Positions 21,290 to 29,586 of a DNA stretch of 29,586 bases are shown piece by piece (position 1 is the first letter of the stretch; each line of letters opens with the position of its first letter). The stretch comes from Sperchopsis tessellata (taxonomy: Eukaryota; Arthropoda; Insecta; Coleoptera; Hydrophilidae), in contig JAWQRN010000438.1 of assembly GCA_033557685.1 (NCBI GenBank), positions 1 to 29,586 of the forward strand. Direction: 5' to 3'. Both the position numbers and the translations under genes were made by a program. The notes under the pieces are model-generated. The model was given only the letters and a program-made list of their open reading frames with translations, made no database searches and was not told the DNA's origin.

Positions 21290-22235
21290 TACAACATGTA
21301 TTACCTGTTTCACATACTCCATGATAAAATAAAAAAAAAATCAACTAAAAATAATTTTTTAAAACAAAATGTAAATGAATATTTACAAAATGTCATTTTT
21401 AAACAAAACAATACCACAACAAATAACATTCTATCCCAGAATTATAATGCAAATATTAATCACAATCAAACAGCTAACATCATTTCTCATCAAATTACAA
21501 TAGTGTAAATTACTCAACAAGACATTACACGAATTCCTAAAATAAATGACCGCAATTCAAATATTCCCTACCCTAGCAACAATAATCTTAATAAAATAGC
21601 TCGTTTTGAAATTACTGATGAAGGGCCGTATCAATTTTTTTTTAAAGTGAAGAATGTACCATATTCTCACTGCACCTAATGACAATGGGTAAATTAATTT
21701 TAGAAAATCATGAAACAAATTAGAATAGTATTACTGCCATACCTCATTAGGATAAAAATACGGTAACAGTTGTATTAGAAAATTCTAAATGAGCCAATTC
21801 ACGTGTATCATCCAAATTATTAATTCAAAAAAACATTGAAGCCTATATCTCTCAATTTATGCAACGTAGGTTAGGTGCTGTAAGAAAAGATGGTCTTCAT
21901 CTTACAAAAAACTTGAGAAAACTGCTGTTTTAAGTGTTAAACGATTTACAAGGAAAGTTAAAATCAATGATGTAATAGAATATTAACCCTCTCCAAAGGT
22001 AATGGCATATATTAAGGGAAAAGATCTCCCCATTTTTATAACTATCTTTAATAGAGTTTGCTCTGGAGAACCATATGTATAAGAATTTAAACGATTTTAC
22101 AACAATAAATGTGGATATGAACATTACTCAAATGTAATGCCTTCCAGTTAATATTTTGTCTCTTGCGCAAATGTCACCATGTTGCAATAAATTATACTGC
22201 GTTGAATTCCTAAAACTCAACACTATTTAAAAAAG
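21290..22235 (+). pseudogene. LINE ORF1 (gag-like) relic
   Basis: The 5' part (21296-21508) is an Asn/Gln-rich open frame, as common in insect LINE ORF1 N-termini. Similarity to the Jockey-type gag with a PRE domain starts at ARFEITDEGPYQFFFKVKN (about 21599-21655). It continues, in changed frames with stops, to RFTRKVKINDVIEY (about 21940-21980), then YIKGKDLPIFITIFNRVCSG and EPYV (to about 22080). A zinc knuckle should follow; only KCGYEHYSNV and CAQ/KCHHVA-like remnants are left (22100-22200). The relic stops where the opposite-strand LINE begins. ORF1 proteins of this class bind element RNA. This one is too damaged to be made. Confidence 0.7.
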
Positions 22236-22239
22236 GCCA

Positions 22240-23600
22240 GAATTTTAATTTCTTCTTCTTCTTCCTGCTTTTGAATAGGCATATTGCCTGTTTTTTCCAT
22301 TACATTGTTCTATAGATCGACACTCCATCTCTTTCTTGGGAATCCTATCTGTCTTATTCCGTTCGGCGACTTATCTCTTGCGATCCGTACTACCCTGTAG
22401 TATGGCAACCTTCATATGTGTTGATCCCATTCCACTTTTATTCGTTTTATCCATTGGTTGATGATATCTATGTTACATGTGCGCCTTATGTCTTCACTTC
22501 TTTTTCTATGGCTTAGTATCTTATTTGTTTCTCTACTTAGTATTCTCATTTCAGCTTATTCCAGCATTCTCTGTGTTACACTGGGTCTTGCTTCGGTTGT
22601 GTAGGTCATTACTGGTTGTATTACACTTCTATGTACTCTTGCTTAGGTTTCAACGGAGATCAATGTATTTCTAAATATAGTACTGTTGACGCATCCTGCT
22701 ATTCTATTTGCCTTGTTGATTTGGTGTTTTACTTCTTCCTCGATTTTTCCGTCACAAGATATTTCGATGCATAGTTAGTCAACCTCCATCATCTGTTCTA
22801 TTGGCCTGTCCTCGATCACTAGCTTGCACCTGATAGGCTCTATTGCTATTACTATTGTTTTGGGTTTTTCGGTAAATATTGACATGTTTTGCAGTTGAAT
22901 TCGTATACAAACCTTTGCAGATCGTTCTCGGTATCCGCTCTTGGTTACCCATTCTATATCTTTTCTTTGTTTTAACTTTCTTTGTAATTTCATCCTTGGT
23001 AATATTAAATAGGAGAGGGCTTTAAGAGTTTCCTTGCCTGATTCCTGGTTGGTATTTAATTGGTTCTGACCTTCATTCTGTTAATCTGGCGACTACTTTA
23101 ATGTCTGTATATATTCTCGATAGTTTTGATTAGGTGTAATGGTATGTTCCTGTTATATAATAGGTGAATATCGTCTTCTATTTGCCCATTGTCGAAAGCC
23201 TTGAATAGGTATATCAGGCACAGGTAGGCTGGAATGTTGTAACCTAGGGATTTTTATTTTACTTGTCTTACAATGAATACAGCATCGGTGCATGAACGCC
23301 TCTTCCCCTAGTCGTATTTTCTCGTTCATTTTTGTTGTTAATTTGCGTGTGCAATTTAATAGAATATGCGTCTATAGTTATTTGGATCTTCTTTTTCCCC
23401 TTTCTTGTACAATAATATAATAATATATCGCTGTTCTCCATTCGTCTGGAATTCTATTCATTTTTATATCCTTCTGTATGAGTTGTTTAACCAATGAGTG
23501 ACCCCCGTACGTTAGTAGTTCTTTCGCTATCTGGTCTTGGCCGGGAGATTAAAGGGTTCTAATTTTTTCAGCGCTCCTATATTTAGGTTTAAACCAAAAA
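22240..23600 (-). pseudogene. Non-LTR retrotransposon reverse-transcriptase relic
   Basis: Minus strand, 23600 to 22240. Ordered blocks: GQDQIAKELLTYGG (about 23550-23510), KNRIPDEWRTAI-like sequence (about 23450), KLTTKMNEKIRLGEE (about 23330), CLIYLFKAFDNGQIEDDI (motif A, about 23220-23165), GIRQGNSLSP-like motif B in broken form (about 23010), then PKTIVIAIEPIRCKLVIED (about 22870-22812), EEEVKHQINKANRIAGC (about 22740-22690), RSEDIRRTCNIDIINQW (about 22500-22450), RIARDKSPNG and GFPRKRWSVDL (about 22390-22320). It ends in a GAAGAAGAAGAA tail at 22243-22256, so the 3' end looks original. The motif A Asp is Tyr (23209-23211) and the YADD segment is deleted near 22925-22945. Endonuclease is absent. 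Clade not assigned; RTE- or Jockey-like by style. Confidence 0.8.
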
Positions 23601-23797
23601 ATACCGATATACTAGGTTATAAAAAAAATTCACAACAAAAAATTAAAATGCAAAGTAAAATGTGCACATTAAAATTATTTGTTTTATAATTGTAAGATAT
23701 AAATAAACACAGAAAATTTTCAGTAATTTGTAATGTTGTAAAATAATATTGCAATTATACATAAAGTATGTAGTAATACAGTTCATTTATTGACATT

Positions 23798-25250
23798 TTA
23801 ATCAATAGTAAGTGCTTTAGATACTATTTTGAGACGGCCACGCTTCTTTTTAGTCCAATTGTAGCAATTTTAACTTCAATTGAAGGTTTCACATATTTTA
23901 TACATATTACCATGCCGTCCAAATGTTTACATTGCATTTTTTCATAAATGTAAGACCATTATAAATCCAGTTTTCCTCGACACCATTCTTTGGTAATTTT
24001 ATGGTCCATTCCAAAAAACATTTATTTCAAAATCTTAAAAAGTTGTCCAATCTTCTGGTTTCAGAGTTCTACCCTCCGGGTACATCGTATATCGTAAACT
24101 TTTCATCTTCTTTCCACTCCCATTTTTTATTTTCTTTCCCCACTTATAACCAGCTATCCACGTCTCTAATGTAATGGTTGGTCACTTAGCTATTGATTTT
24201 ACTTTATGTGCGTAAGCTAATGACCATTTATGTATCATTTCCATCGCCAAAATCTTGAATTGATTCAAAGGTGTGCATTCTCGTATTGTATGTTCATCTT
24301 TAAATATACAATTTGACGCTTCTAGTGCATTATTGCTACTTAATACACATTTTGGAGCATCTCCCGTATCAATTTTGATTTTTTTATCATTCTTTTTTAA
24401 AGAATTTTATTAAATAATCTTGAGATGGCCACTTTTCTATAAAAGCATTAGATGCTTTTATAAAACTGTGTTCTGAATTGCTTAGATGTAACCGATCAAT
24501 ATCTTTTGTTATACTAATGTATGGCAATATTTTTCTACCTTCTCTGTCACATTTTTACATTTAATACATCAGGTTATCAATATGTACCCTCGTTCTGTAT
24601 CCAGTATCGTGCTTTAAACATAAAAGCAAAATGTTGGGGTTTTTCCTTTTTCATTACGGTTATACCACGGTATGTATATCCAACCATAAGAATAGGAAAC
24701 CCTTGCTAGGTAGGCTTATATGTTTCAATTGCGTGAAGAATTTTGGAAAATGCATCATGAGTAAGAAGATGCTTTGTGGACGTGAAACATCGGAATTCAA
24801 TTTCTTTGGCGCCATATATTTGTATCTATATATATCTTCAATACCTGAAACACTTATTTGTGGACTTTTCTTTTCTTAACTGAGTGGTAGCGGTAATTTT
24901 TCAAAGGCAAGATATTCCATAATATATTTTGGTTTGCATCGATCTTCAAAACAAGATTTTGTAGTATCTTTGTAAACCTTATTAATTCCATTACCAGACA
25001 AATTCCCTATTAGGTCGTGATCATGCTCTTGTTCATTTTGGAACATTTTTATTTTGGAACTTGTTGATTCAAGTAATAACAATATCGACGCAGAGCACTA
25101 CCTACCATTATATTTCTTTCTATATATTGGTAATACCGCTTCAGACCTTCTTCAATGTTGTTGCTATAATATTTGCTCAAATTTTCCTCATTTTCTACTG
25201 CAGCATCGGCCTCCAAACAAGCATGAAAAGTAGATATCAATTTCCATGAT
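23798..25250 (-). pseudogene. MULE (Mutator-like) DNA transposase relic
   Basis: Minus strand, about 25250 to the stop at 23798-23800. The N-terminal part (NNIEEGLKRYYQYIERN, then EQEHDHD at about 25014-25034) resembles a FLYWCH-type zinc finger ending in HxH. Next: DRCKPKYIMEYLAFEKLPLP (24900-24960), HAIETYKPT, stop, QGFPILMVGYT (24677-24740; the first catalytic region, where the usual Asp is not found), HFAFMFKA (about 24620), LHLSNSEHSFIKASNAFIEK (24430-24500), SSNNALEASNCIFKDEHTIR (24275-24336; the third catalytic region, Glu kept), HKWSLAYAHKVKSIA, and a SWIM-like CKHLDGMVICIKYVKPSIEV (about 23890-23930). It ends KKKRGRLKIVSKALTID, a typical MULE ending. The region with the second Asp is missing. 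Many stops and frameshifts. No terminal inverted repeats identified. Confidence 0.75.
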
Positions 25251-25753
25251 ATTGTTAATCGAATCTTTTTTGTTTCTGAAGTTATTGCACTATTAAATAT
25301 TATTTATGATTTCAAATCAATTTAATATTTTTTATAAATTAACTTTTGTAACTTTAACCCTATAATGCACCTACTTCGTACACGACTACAAAGAGAAATA
25401 TAATTTTTCAATCCTTAAACTTGTGACGCCGTCTAAAATCACATTCCCTACATACAACCATGTATGTTTGGTTGCGTACGTACTTTTAGTTTGATGAAAA
25501 GCGTAGACTTGTATTACAGGATTAAAGTAACCAAAAAATAAAAAAAGAAACACAAGGGTCACTTAAGAAATACAGTAATTTGTTATTTAAGTAATTCTAA
25601 TTTGATTTACTAAGTGGCACTTTTCTAACATGTTCTTCAACACTTTTGACTGGTCTGCATAAGTTTTTAAAGTCGAAACCTCAACTTCAACTTCGTTTTT
25701 ATTGCAACAGTCCGAACACAAAACAACCTTCACCATTATAATCACAGTTATAC

Positions 25754-25875
25754 AATAAGAATTAGTTGCTTCCTTGACCACACATGAATGTATTATTTTG
25801 ATATTTGATTAAATAATATATCGAGCAAACCGTCCAAGTCAATATATTAAACACAGAAATCAAATATGCATCGAA
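25754..25875 (+). repeat. 122-bp direct repeat, copy 1
   Basis: Starts AATAAGAATTAGTTGCTTCC and contains ACCGTCCAAGTCAATATATT. About nine of ten bases match copy 2 at 26019-26140, offset 265 bases. Confidence 0.85.
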
Positions 25876-26018
25876 TACATAGTTGATTTCTTGTATATAT
25901 TCCTTAAGATCGTGAGAAAGCATATCATGAGCGATTTCGCAATGTTTCATTGTTACAATTTAATAATCATTACGTTAATTTAATATTAATCTACACGAAA
26001 TAACTATTTTTGCATAAG

Positions 26019-26140
26019 AATAAGAATTAGTTCCTTCCTTGGCCGTACATTAATGTATTATTTTGATATTTGATTAAATCAAATCTCGAACAAACCGTCC
26101 AAGTCAATATATTACACACAGAAATCAAATATGCATCAAA
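26019..26140 (+). repeat. 122-bp direct repeat, copy 2
   Basis: Starts AATAAGAATTAGTTCCTTCC. Same orientation and length as copy 1; differences are scattered substitutions without indels. Confidence 0.85.
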
Positions 26141-26507
26141 AAATTTGGTAACAAGTCGAAATTGCAGTGGACACCGTGTATCTGTCATTATACGTCATCA
26201 GAGTAGTTATACTCCAAGAAGAACTCTATTATAAATCCAAAAGATTTCCCATGTAAAACGCAAAATATGTTTGTATAATACAAACCCCTACTCGGACGCC
26301 CATAAACAAGTTATAGCCTCAGCAGGAGTTGACTCACCCAGAGGTGTTTGTTAAAATAGTAATATCGACCCATGTATCATAATAATCAAATAACTAACAT
26401 ATCAGAAAATATTGAAAATCATATATATTAAACATTCTTAAAAGTAATAATACATCTAGTTTAGAATTGGTTTATAAAATCAAAAAGTATATTTTATAGT
26501 CATTAAA

Positions 26508-26800
26508 ATGGGTAAGTTAAAGATTTTGTAATGGAATGTTCGGTCCAAAAATGCCCGCAAAGGATGTTTACAAAGATATATTTATGAAATAAAAGATAGA
26601 TATTGGTTTTGAAAGCGAAACTTGGCTGAAACCTGGGAAAACTGTTCAGGTTTCAATATTTTTAGATTCGATAGAGAGTATTCTTTTAAGGAAATCTATT
26701 TCTTTATCTCATAATAAAAGTTTTTCTCAGGTAAATAACCTAATGATAACATCAGTCACAATTAGTTTAACCTCTTAATGCCTGAATTTTATTCTTTGAT
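26508..26800 (+). pseudogene. 5' end of a LINE endonuclease, broken
   Basis: From an ATG near 26508 the frame reads MGKLKIL, a stop, WNVRSKNARKGCLQRYIYEI. This is the start of an apurinic-type LINE endonuclease, where 'ILQWNCRS' carries the metal-binding Asn. After a frameshift comes ESETWLKPGKTV (the catalytic Glu motif), then FRFDRE and ILLRKSISLSHNKSFSQ. Similarity is lost after about 26800, before the GDxNxD motif. It could be from the same or a related family as the LINE at 5905-8330, which lacks exactly this part, but they do not overlap enough to compare. Confidence 0.7.
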
Positions 26801-27737
26801 GGGAAAAAAGCTATGTTAGAGCTATTGAACAGGAATTTGAATAATTTCATTCCCTTGGGGTAAATTTTGGGGGTGTGTCGCAAATGCGCAACATTCATCC
26901 ATAAAGGAAAAACTACTAAACGATAACGTTCATTCTAAAGTACGTGCTGTTGTTTAAATATTGTAATATCCTCGTTAATACTTTCAAATATGTTTCATAC
27001 TTGAAATACTTAAGCTGGAAATCGTGTGGGTTAGAGGCCCCATAGGATTTTGAGGGAATAACATCTCTGATAATCAGGCCAAAAGTGGTTGTAAACACAA
27101 AGTACTCCAAAGTCATCCATTCTCTCATTCAAATGTCTTAAAATCTCTTGATTCTCAGATTTCGATGTCCCTAAATACCTTATAAACTCAATATGCAGAT
27201 TAAAAACAATTCATGGAAACTGTGAAATTTACTAACATAAATTGACACTAATACAATATTACAATTGTATTTATGGTGAGAGAGGCTCATTAGAGTATCG
27301 AATTATGATATGAGAACGACATGATATAGCTAGAACTTTTATGTATTACAAGATCCATTCAGAAATTACAAATCCTTTTAATTATATTTCTCTACTTTTT
27401 TCCCTTAACTTAATAATTTGTTCAGTAATTTATTATATAAGCTCAAAGAGCAACATGAACATATAAACTTAATATAGTGGGGGTTCTAATCACATAGTTG
27501 TTGGCCATGGTCTAATGTCTACAAAAATTAATTAAAAAAAGGCCGTTTAGTTTAATCATTTATAAACTTGCTTATTCACTTCCATCGTCGCTAGAAACAA
27601 CTGTATAAAGTTACAAAAACAAAATGCTATTTGATTGATTCTGATCCACTTTCCACAGCACAAAAACATGAATAAATTCCTGCAAGATTTTAATGTCGAA
27701 TGGAAAACATCAACTTTATTCCTCTGTGTATTTATAG
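26801..27737. other. Unassigned AT-rich region upstream of the troponin C exon
   Basis: Probably intron. No preceding troponin C exon (the helix and loop start before Gly-Tyr-Ile-Pro) could be found here or elsewhere in the window. The minus-strand open frame 26916-27128 has no motif. The last 25 bases form the splice acceptor tract. Confidence 0.5.
27714..27737 (+). promoter_or_regulatory. Splice acceptor of the troponin C exon
   Basis: A pyrimidine-rich tract (CTTTATTCCTCTGTG) precedes TTTATAG, with AG at 27736-27737. The exon similarity starts right after it. Confidence 0.85.
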
Positions 27738-27869
27738 GTAACGGTTACATCCCAACGTCGAGTCTGAGGGAGATCCTTGCGGCATTGGACGACCAACTCA
27801 CAGCGGAGCAGCTAAACGAGATGATTGAGGAAATCGATGCGGATTCCTCCGGTACCGTCGATTTTGAAG
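27738..27869 (+). CDS. TpnC: Troponin C, single internal exon (EF-hand III end and EF-hand IV)
   Basis: Encodes 43 full codons reading NGYIPTSSLREILAALDDQL at the start and ending GTVDFE. This is the C-terminal lobe of insect troponin C, the calcium sensor of the thin filament in striated muscle. The exon begins inside the EF-hand III loop and ends one residue short of completing the EF-hand IV loop, DADSSGTVDFE; the final Glu must come from the next exon (the exon ends with G, fitting GAG or GAA). Loop positions 1, 3, 5, 7 and 9 are Asp, Asp, Ser, Thr, Asp, all suited to calcium binding; position 4 is Ser, where Gly is usual. It starts with two bases and ends with one base of split codons. 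It is richer in G and C than its surroundings, and acceptor and donor are both intact, so it looks like a live exon and not a processed copy. Neighbouring exons are not in the window. Confidence 0.9.
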
Positions 27870-27875
27870 GTGAGA
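27868..27875 (+). promoter_or_regulatory. Splice donor of the troponin C exon
   Basis: AG|GTGAGA, with GT at 27870-27871; a good match to the animal donor consensus. Splicing here leaves phase 1, as needed to complete the EF-hand IV loop. Confidence 0.85.
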
Positions 27876-28480
27876 AAAAGATAGAGTGAGACATATAGAC
27901 AATGTACAGGTGTGATTTATAGACGATTTACGCCGTGACAGGTTATTGCTTTTGGAACAGTTGGTACTTTGCGCCAAGCTGAAAAATTCGCTGAATACAA
28001 AATATCGCTATGTTTACAGAGGAAACGTTGTTGTTTTCGAAATAAATTTGAATTGTATACGTTTAACAGCCAGATGAGTGATCGAGTTGCTTCAGAGAAC
28101 ACAGACGAAAAAAGATAAATTGCCGTCTGTTGGAAACTTTTTGTTGCTATGGTAACATTACTGCAACAGATATGAGCTTTGCAAATTTATATCGGATAAT
28201 TGTTACAGCTACCTACTAAGAGAACAAAAAATACAGCCGCGTTTTGCTGTTACTATACCCTGGTTGCCAAATTTTATGTATAGTGGACACATTATCAAAC
28301 AAAATTGTTTTGTTAATGATAAACTCGTGAATCATTTTGATTGAAATACAGTATTATTCGAATTAATTTATGTTAAATATCGTGTATTGAAAGAAAACAA
28401 TATACACAGTACCAGTTTATATAGCTTTAGTGTTCTTCCATAGGGGGCATGCCCCCCTCCGGCTTGTAGTACGGCTTCAG
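27870..28480 (+). other. Intron sequence after the troponin C exon
   Basis: No short terminal exon encoding the expected Phe-x-Glu-Met-Met-Thr-Gly ending was found here, so the intron probably continues past the Tc1 relic and out of the window. Nothing else recognised. Confidence 0.55.
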
Positions 28481-29372
28481 CTATTTGATTTTGTTATCTC
28501 GGAACCACACCTGAATAACAATTTCAATCAACTTAGCCTTTGTTGTACTATTCATGTTTAACAATTAGACCTTGCATATAGACCACAAGTTCTAAATGCG
28601 ATTAAGATCTGGTGAGTTACCAGGCAAAACTAGAAGAGTCACCGTTTTGTCCTTGAAATATTTCAACATCTTCTTGGAAAGATGATATGGTGCTGAATCT
28701 TGCTCGAAGATTGGTTCGCCAATTGCTTGAACTCTTTCCAGTTCTCTGTACAAACATGTTTCTAACATCGCTTTATATTTTTCATTGCTCATCATGCCTT
28801 CGATGGGTATACGTCTTCCTGTTCTTATATATGAAGAATAGTCCCAAAACATCTTTTTAACTGAATGTTTCACTGTTTGGACCAAGTGAGCTGCAGCCAA
28901 CTTTTCGTCCGCACTTTTCTGCACGAACTTTGTTCGTTACCCCTGCATCAGAAAGTATGTATAGCATATTTTTTGGTCCAAGTCAACATTAGTTTCATCA
29001 TAGCCTTCGTCAGAAGTTTTTTTTAAGGTCTAACTGGTTTTAATCCTCCCTTTAAAAGGCTTCTACAAAATTAGAGTCGCGAATTTTCACTCCAGCCTTT
29101 TCTAAATCTTGCTGAAGATCATAGCTTCTCTTCTTAGGGTTCAATTTGCCATTTCTCAAAAGAAAAGATTCATCTCAGTGAGTTGTCTTCTTTTTTCTTC
29201 CACATTTCCCTTTTCGTTGATCTTCAACTAATCCAGTCTCCCTTTTTTTGTTTGATTATCTTGTTTAGAGCTCCCAACTTACGGAACACTCACTAGCAAT
29301 GCCCCTTTGTGTCATGGATGTTTGCTCACTAAGTGTAATTATTTTTTCTCTTTTCCTTGGCGTAAAATCCAT
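28481..29372 (-). pseudogene. Tc1-like transposase pseudogene (DD34E type)
   Basis: Nearly complete but dead. It starts at an ATG at 29372-29370 with MDFTPRKREKIITLSEQTS, followed by the helix-turn-helix (RGIASECSVSWEL), a basic GRKKK linker and LEKAGVKIRDSNF. A SDEG segment (about 29010) marks the first catalytic Asp region in degraded form. The best-preserved block (28924-28595) has LVQTVKHSVKKMFWDY, IPIEGMM, EPIFEQDSAPYHLSKK with the second Asp at 28697-28699, and LVLPGNSPDLNRI. The next codon, 28592-28594, is TAG where the third catalytic Glu belongs; NLWSICKV follows. The end, IVIQVWFRDNKIK, is cut about 30 residues short of family length by a stop at 28481-28483. Frameshifts and stops occur in the N-terminal half. 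It lies in the troponin C intron, opposite strand. Terminal inverted repeats were not found. Confidence 0.9.
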
Positions 29373-29586
29373 GATGCCATAAAACACGAAAACTCAACCA
29401 AAATGTTTTATTTCTCACAAATCTACAAAAACACGTGTAACTCAGTGAAAGTAACAGGCAAAATAACTGACATTGAAAGTAATTTATTGCAGATTGACAG
29501 GTTATGTGATATGAATGTTGTTTCCGGGTGGAAACCGTGTAGAGGCTCTAACAAGTGCCGACGTTTCGTCCACTGTTGCAAGGGAC
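29373..29586. other. Upstream flank of the Tc1 relic and start of another repeat at the window end
   Basis: No coding sequence. Bases 29555-29585 repeat a phrase found at 17979-18009, so a copy of that repeat appears to begin here and run out of the window. Confidence 0.5.

Larger units (their letters stand above)
25251..26507. other. AT-rich region with a 122-bp direct repeat, no assigned gene
   Basis: Two overlapping minus-strand frames (25587-25781, 25762-25950) have no family match that I can name; one contains CSDCCNKNEVEVEVSTLK. Their overlap lies over the first repeat copy. No RNA gene seen. Confidence 0.5.

Noticed and set aside
22477..22674. Plus-strand open frame of 65 codons with apparent membrane-like sequence
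   Set aside because: Antisense to conserved LINE blocks on the minus strand.
24521..24879. Two plus-strand open frames
   Set aside because: Antisense to the MULE blocks (QGFPILMVGYT and HFAFMFKA), which are better supported.
27635..27889. Treating the whole 84-codon frame as a small gene with its own ATG
   Set aside because: The first 34 codons lie before a good splice acceptor and have no similarity to troponin C; the last codons are past the donor site. Only 27738-27869 is exon.
1..29586. CRISPR arrays, bacterial operons, riboswitches or intact viral genomes
   Set aside because: No regularly spaced repeats, operon-like gene packing or intact viral gene sets were seen; the window is eukaryotic.

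Overview
This window looks like AT-rich nuclear DNA from an arthropod, most probably an insect. The main evidence is one intact, correctly spliced exon encoding the last EF-hand region of an insect-type troponin C (27738-27869, + strand). The rest holds decayed transposable elements of types common in insects: non-LTR retrotransposons, BEL/Pao, Tc1/mariner, MULE, Helitron-like, Penelope-like and a tRNA-derived SINE. I see no bacterial, organellar or CRISPR features and cannot name the order or species.

Layout, left to right. 1-1173 is AT-rich and gene-free, with a perfect 24-bp hairpin at 290-342. 1174-2733 (-) is a nearly full-length but broken member of a repeated arthropod family of unknown function. 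2898-3504 looks like a non-autonomous Helitron. 3505-5904 is mostly unreadable. 5905-8330 (+) is a Jockey-like LINE (endonuclease plus reverse transcriptase), split by a SINE at 7303-7442 with a clear target-site duplication; part of the LINE end is repeated in inverted form at 8371-8446. 9930-12150 (+) is a BEL/Pao fragment (leader, gag, protease) with no reverse transcriptase or integrase. 12150-17900 is mostly unassigned, with a tRNA-like element near 14.92 kb and BEL-leader-like repeats near 16.88 kb. 17950-18240 (+) is a probable Penelope-like tail. 18420-19540 (-) is a LINE end with a full-length SINE at 18567-18866. 21290-22235 (+) is a LINE ORF1 relic. It abuts 22240-23600 (-), another LINE reverse transcriptase relic. 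23798-25250 (-) is a MULE transposase relic. 25754-26140 holds a 122-bp direct repeat. 26508-26800 (+) is the 5' end of a LINE endonuclease. The troponin C exon follows, then a Tc1-like transposase pseudogene (28481-29372, -) in which the third catalytic residue has become a stop codon.

The window therefore reads as intron and flanking DNA of a muscle gene filled by many transposition events. Every mobile-element coding region I can read carries stops, frameshifts or lost catalytic motifs, so none looks able to move by itself. I found no convincing new functional system. The items most worth following up are the unexplained repeated gene family, the dated nested insertion, the LINE-derived inverted repeat and the perfect hairpin.
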